This document shows positions 60,951 through 64,000 of a DNA stretch of 64,000 bases, piece after piece. Origin of the DNA: Megaustenia siamemsis (Eukaryota; Mollusca; Gastropoda; Stylommatophora; Ariophantidae); assembly GCA_032433765.1 (NCBI GenBank), contig JAVIAB010000041.1, positions 78,867,835-78,931,834 on the forward strand, read 5' to 3'. Position 1 is the stretch's first letter. Each line of letters begins with the position of its first letter. The position numbers and the translations under genes were made by a program. The notes under the pieces were generated by a model. It was given only the letters and a program-made list of their open reading frames with translations. It was not told the DNA's origin and did no database searches.

Positions 60951-61164
60951 TATATATTTGCATATCATGGAAGCTGCGTAGATCAAGAAGGAGACACAAA
61001 GAAAGAAATTAAAGTTCAGAATAGCAAAGGTAGCAATGACTTTCAGCAACCTTGATCAAATATGGAATGTCCATGATAGCACATACAATGTATACATACA
61101 CAGCCTAACTGCAAGTCTGTGCTTGTTCTTGTCACCCACTCGGATGATGAGAGATGGTGCAAGA

Positions 61165-61755
61165 AACAACTATCAAGTATCATCATCATTGAGTGCCGTC
61201 TCCGCATCAAAGGTTGGCTACCATGGAGCGCCATTCCACTCTGTCTCTTGCTTTGATGGTGCAGATTGTCATAGGTTGACTTGTCCATCTTTTGATGTTA
61301 CTCATCCATGTTAGTCTTGGTCTGCCTCTGCCTCTTTTACCTTGTATTTTCCCTTCCAATATTACCTTTATAAGGCTGTTGTGTCTTTTATCATGCCCCA
61401 AAAATTTCATTTGTCTTGTTCTAATTGTGTTTAGTAATTCTCTTTTCATTTTTAGTTTTTTTTAAAACTTCATCGTTTTTTTTCTTTTCTTTCTATTCAA
61501 TTCTACCTATTCTTCTATAAATCCACATTTCAAAGGCTTCAATTTTCTGTTCTGTTTTCTTGTCTAATATCCATGTTTCTGCACCATACAGGAATATTGA
61601 GAAGATGTAACATTTTGCTATTCTTTGTTTTAGTCCTGGTGTTATTTGTTTTGATGTTAGTATATTTTTCATGGCATTAAAATTACTTTTTGCCATGCCT
61701 ATTCTTTTGTTTATTTCAGTTATACATTTTCCATCAAGTATAGAGTCATCATATT
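61165..61755 (-). pseudogene. Family A C-terminal tail with (ATG)n end
   Basis: Minus strand: CITEINKRIGMAKSNFNAMK, NILTSKQITPGLKQRIAKCY, FEMWIYRRIGRIE; then KRELLNTIRTRQMKFLGHDK, EGKIQGKRGRGRPRLTWMSN and the CATCATCATTGAG-type 3' end. One frameshift near 61460. Confidence 0.85.
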
Positions 61756-61859
61756 TTTCTTTCAAATTTGTGTGTGGTAGGGGACTCTAATTATATTTAA
61801 TTACACTGGAAGGGTCTTAAATCATATGGTTCAATTATCTATATTATTATTATCATTAT

Positions 61860-61985
61860 CATCATCTTATGCCACACCGGTTGGCAGAGGCGATCATGTC
61901 CTGCCACAATCTTCTATCATATCAGTTCTGTTGTCAGCTGTTCTCCATACCATGACACCAAGCTATCCAGTATTTATTATATTAC
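61860..61985 (-). pseudogene. Family H tail, SINE-free copy
   Basis: ACACCGGTTGGCAGAGGCGA, TCATGTCCTGCCACAATCTT, TCAGTTCTGTTGTCAGCTGT: colinear with 40510-40880 and 46560-46870 but with no SINE at the shared position. Confidence 0.6.
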
Positions 61986-62034
61986 ATGCTCATTAAAAAT
62001 GATATTGTATGTTCATATCAAAATTTGGGGGACT

Positions 62035-62345
62035 GGTTTGTCTTGAGACAAGACGCTGGTCTCGGGACAGAGAGGTTGTGAGTTCAAATCCCGACTGCAC
62101 TAATTGGGATTTTTATCTGTGATTTCTCTCTGTGGGTTCCATCCTTGTCTCAGCAGCAAGAGCCAGCTTGAAACGTCAATTACTTATCGACGGAAAAAAT
62201 ATGAGTACCTCCGAAGACAGAGTTATCTGTCTGTGTGGCGAGGGACTCCTCTGCACATGGCTGCCAGGTTAAAATGGATTAACATGCAAAATTCAATTCC
62301 TAGTCTCTAGTAGGGACTTAATCAAAAGTGAAAGCTGGCAAATGC
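62035..62345 (+). mobile_element. SINE S2
   Basis: CTCGGGACAGAGAGGTTGTG, B-box GAGTTCAAATCCC, GGGATTTTTATCTGTG, GAAACGTCAATTACTTATCG and GAAAGCTGGCAAATGCAC followed by an A-rich tail. Most complete S2 copy. Confidence 0.8.
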
Positions 62346-62879
62346 ACACAAAAAAAAATATATAAAAATGAGATATATATCATCTTGTTGATAAAGACCA
62401 ACCATCGGATGTACAAATGGGTGAAGGAATACCTGTTTAAGAGGAGAACCAGAGTGCAACTGCATAGTTTTACAAGTAAGAAGATCCTACTATGCCAGGG
62501 CATTCCACAGGGAGGGATACTATCTCCAACACTTTTTTCTATTCTAAATTAATGACCTAGTTACTAAACATGGTAGCAACAAAGTAGCAATGTATGCAGA
62601 TGACTTGGTAATGTGGTGCACAAACGAGTATGTAACAATGGTCTCCAAATTGTTGCAAAGAGCTGTGAATTCACTGATATGGACAAATACATGGTGTATC
62701 AGCATCAATATAGAGAAATGGAGTACCACACTTTTCAATCTCTCCCCAAAACATAAAGCAGGAGCCATCTACATAAACAATGAGCCCGTGAAAGAAGACA
62801 TACAAGCTACATATCTCTAAGTTACATTCTACAACAAACTATCTTGGAAACAGCAGATAAATAAGGCAAGCCAAAAAGC

Positions 62880-63030
62880 AAGAATTGGAGAAGACAGATA
62901 GAAGCAGAGATGAAGATGATAGGGAAGACATGGAATGATCTTAAAAGAATGGCAAAAAACAGAACGATTTGGAAAGTGTTTGTTGAAGACCTATGCTCCA
63001 CTGGGAGCTAAATAGGTAGAAGAAGAAGAG
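62880..63030 (+). mobile_element. Family B 3' fragment nested in family D
   Basis: GGAGAAGACAGATAGAAGCA ... AAGACATGGAATGATCTTAA ... GTAGAAGAAGAAGAG tail. Family D coding resumes after about 63030. Confidence 0.75.
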
Positions 63031-63261
63031 AGAAAAAGCAAGAATGGAAGCTTGCTATTCTAAGAAAGCTGTGTGGAACCATGTGGGAAAATACTCAGTA
63101 AAGTTTACCAACAGAGTATATATATATGCCCACATCTAGAATATGGATCATCTGTATGGTGCTCAACATCAAACATCACACTGTAAGAGCTGGATAAAGT
63201 ACAAAACCAGGCACTTAGAGTCATTACCGAAGCAATTAAATCAGCAGTAATATGGAGATAG

Positions 63262-63556
63262 TAAAATACCAGTGGATAAAGAGATGCAGCCAAGACAGTG
63301 GCGCTGGATAGGACACACACTGCGGAAGCCAACTGAGAGTATTACACAATATGTCCTTTTTTGGAATCCCCAGGGAAAAAGACAAAGAGGAAGACCAAGG
63401 AATTCTTGGAGAAGACTGATACAAACAGAGATGAAGATGATGAGGAAGACATGGAACGATCTTAAAAGAATGGAAAAAAACAGAATAGCATGGAAAGTGT
63501 TTCTTTTCTTGAAGACCTTTGCTCCACAGGTAGCTGAAAGGTAGAAAAAGAAGAAT
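63262..63556 (+). mobile_element. Second family B 3' fragment nested in family D
   Basis: Encodes PVDKEMQPRQWRWIGHTLRK, KRQRGRPRNSWRRLIQTEMK, MRKTWNDLKRMEKNRIAWKV and ends ...GTAGAAAAAGAAGAA. Longer than the first and still open over about 90 codons. Confidence 0.8.
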
Positions 63557-64000
63557 ATTGGAGATGGAGAAATTGCGGAGGATACCAGCACTGAGAGAAT
63601 GGAGGGACACAAAGCTGCTGATACAGGGAGACAAATTTTCATGCATGCTGAGACATCCAATGAAGGACAGATTCCAAAATCTTGCATTGGAAAATGGCTT
63701 AAGAAAAGCACTTTTATCCACCAAGCCAAACAAATTTGTAGACATACACCAGACATACCAAGAGTTGTTAACCTCCTATTGTCCATAACCGATCCCCTGA
63801 ACAGAGGAATCTGGATTGTCAATACAAATACAGACAGAAGTGAAAGGAGTACTTGACAAGGGGGAACAGAATAGTTTACAGTGTAAAACGATAATCGCAG
63901 TTTCTTGGATGAAGGAAACTCATAAGATTTATGGGTTAGTGTGTATACAGATGGATCAGCACAGAATGCAGTGAAGAATGGGGGAGCAGAAGCACACATA

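Larger units (their letters stand above)
62395..64000 (+). pseudogene. Jockey/CR1-like RT + RNase H element (family D), runs off the window
   Basis: RT: MYKWVKEYLFKRRTRVQLHS, GIPQGGILSPTLFSIL, KVAMYADDLVMWCTN (YADD intact), NIEKWSTTLFNLSPKH. After interruptions: ILEYGSSVWCSTSNIT, EMEKLRRIPALREWRDTKLL, MKDRFQNLALENGLRK and, at the end, VYTDGSAQNAVKNGGAEA, the first RNase H acidic motif. Two family B 3' fragments (62880-63030, 63262-63555) are embedded. In-frame stops make it inactive as read. Confidence 0.82.

Overview
This is a eukaryotic (metazoan) nuclear genomic window. It is AT-rich and intron-rich, and is dominated by tandem repeats, non-LTR retrotransposon relics and tRNA-derived SINEs. 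Two protein-coding genes can be reconstructed exon by exon, both on the minus strand. The first is STT3A, the catalytic subunit of the co-translational oligosaccharyltransferase complex: 14 coding exons between 34371 and 7705 give an uninterrupted 710-residue protein. The second is a RITA1-like gene (RBPJ-interacting and tubulin-associated protein): two coding exons between 59380 and 55727 give about 218 residues. The repeat content (tRNA-derived SINEs, RTE-like and jockey/CR1-like non-LTR elements, a Penelope-like GIY-YIG relic) together with a RITA1 homologue fits a lophotrochozoan, most probably a gastropod mollusc. That taxonomic guess is inference only.

Layout: 1-7.4 kb holds decayed retroelements (an RT relic, a Penelope-like relic, a 45-bp minisatellite) and a piggyBac-type MITE. 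7.7-36.5 kb is STT3A, with a candidate 5' UTR exon at 36.3-36.4 kb and a CCAAT/ETS promoter-like block just beyond it. Most of its introns carry a private minisatellite with its own unit length (29, 29, 32, 38, 39, 45, 54, 58, 59, 63 and 66 bp). 36.5-55.6 kb is intergenic: RT tails, a 37-bp satellite array, a 40-bp array, a 20-bp array inside a jockey-like RNase H ORF, and an RTE-like element (49.5-53.7 kb) broken by three nested insertions. 55.7-59.4 kb is the RITA1-like gene. 59.9-64 kb holds more RT relics, including a jockey-like RT/RNase H element that runs off the window.

The most unusual signal is that two STT3A intron arrays are tandem copies of an exon/intron junction. In intron 4 a 29-bp unit, and in intron 13 a 58-63-bp unit, each contain the last bases of the upstream exon plus the functional 5' splice site. 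This puts about 26 and 7 decoy donors directly downstream of the authentic ones. Elsewhere, arrays can be traced to seed sequences inside dispersed elements, so this genome seems prone to local tandem amplification of whatever sequence is present.

The long repetitive open reading frames (up to 660 codons) are by-products of repeat units without stop codons and are not annotated as genes.
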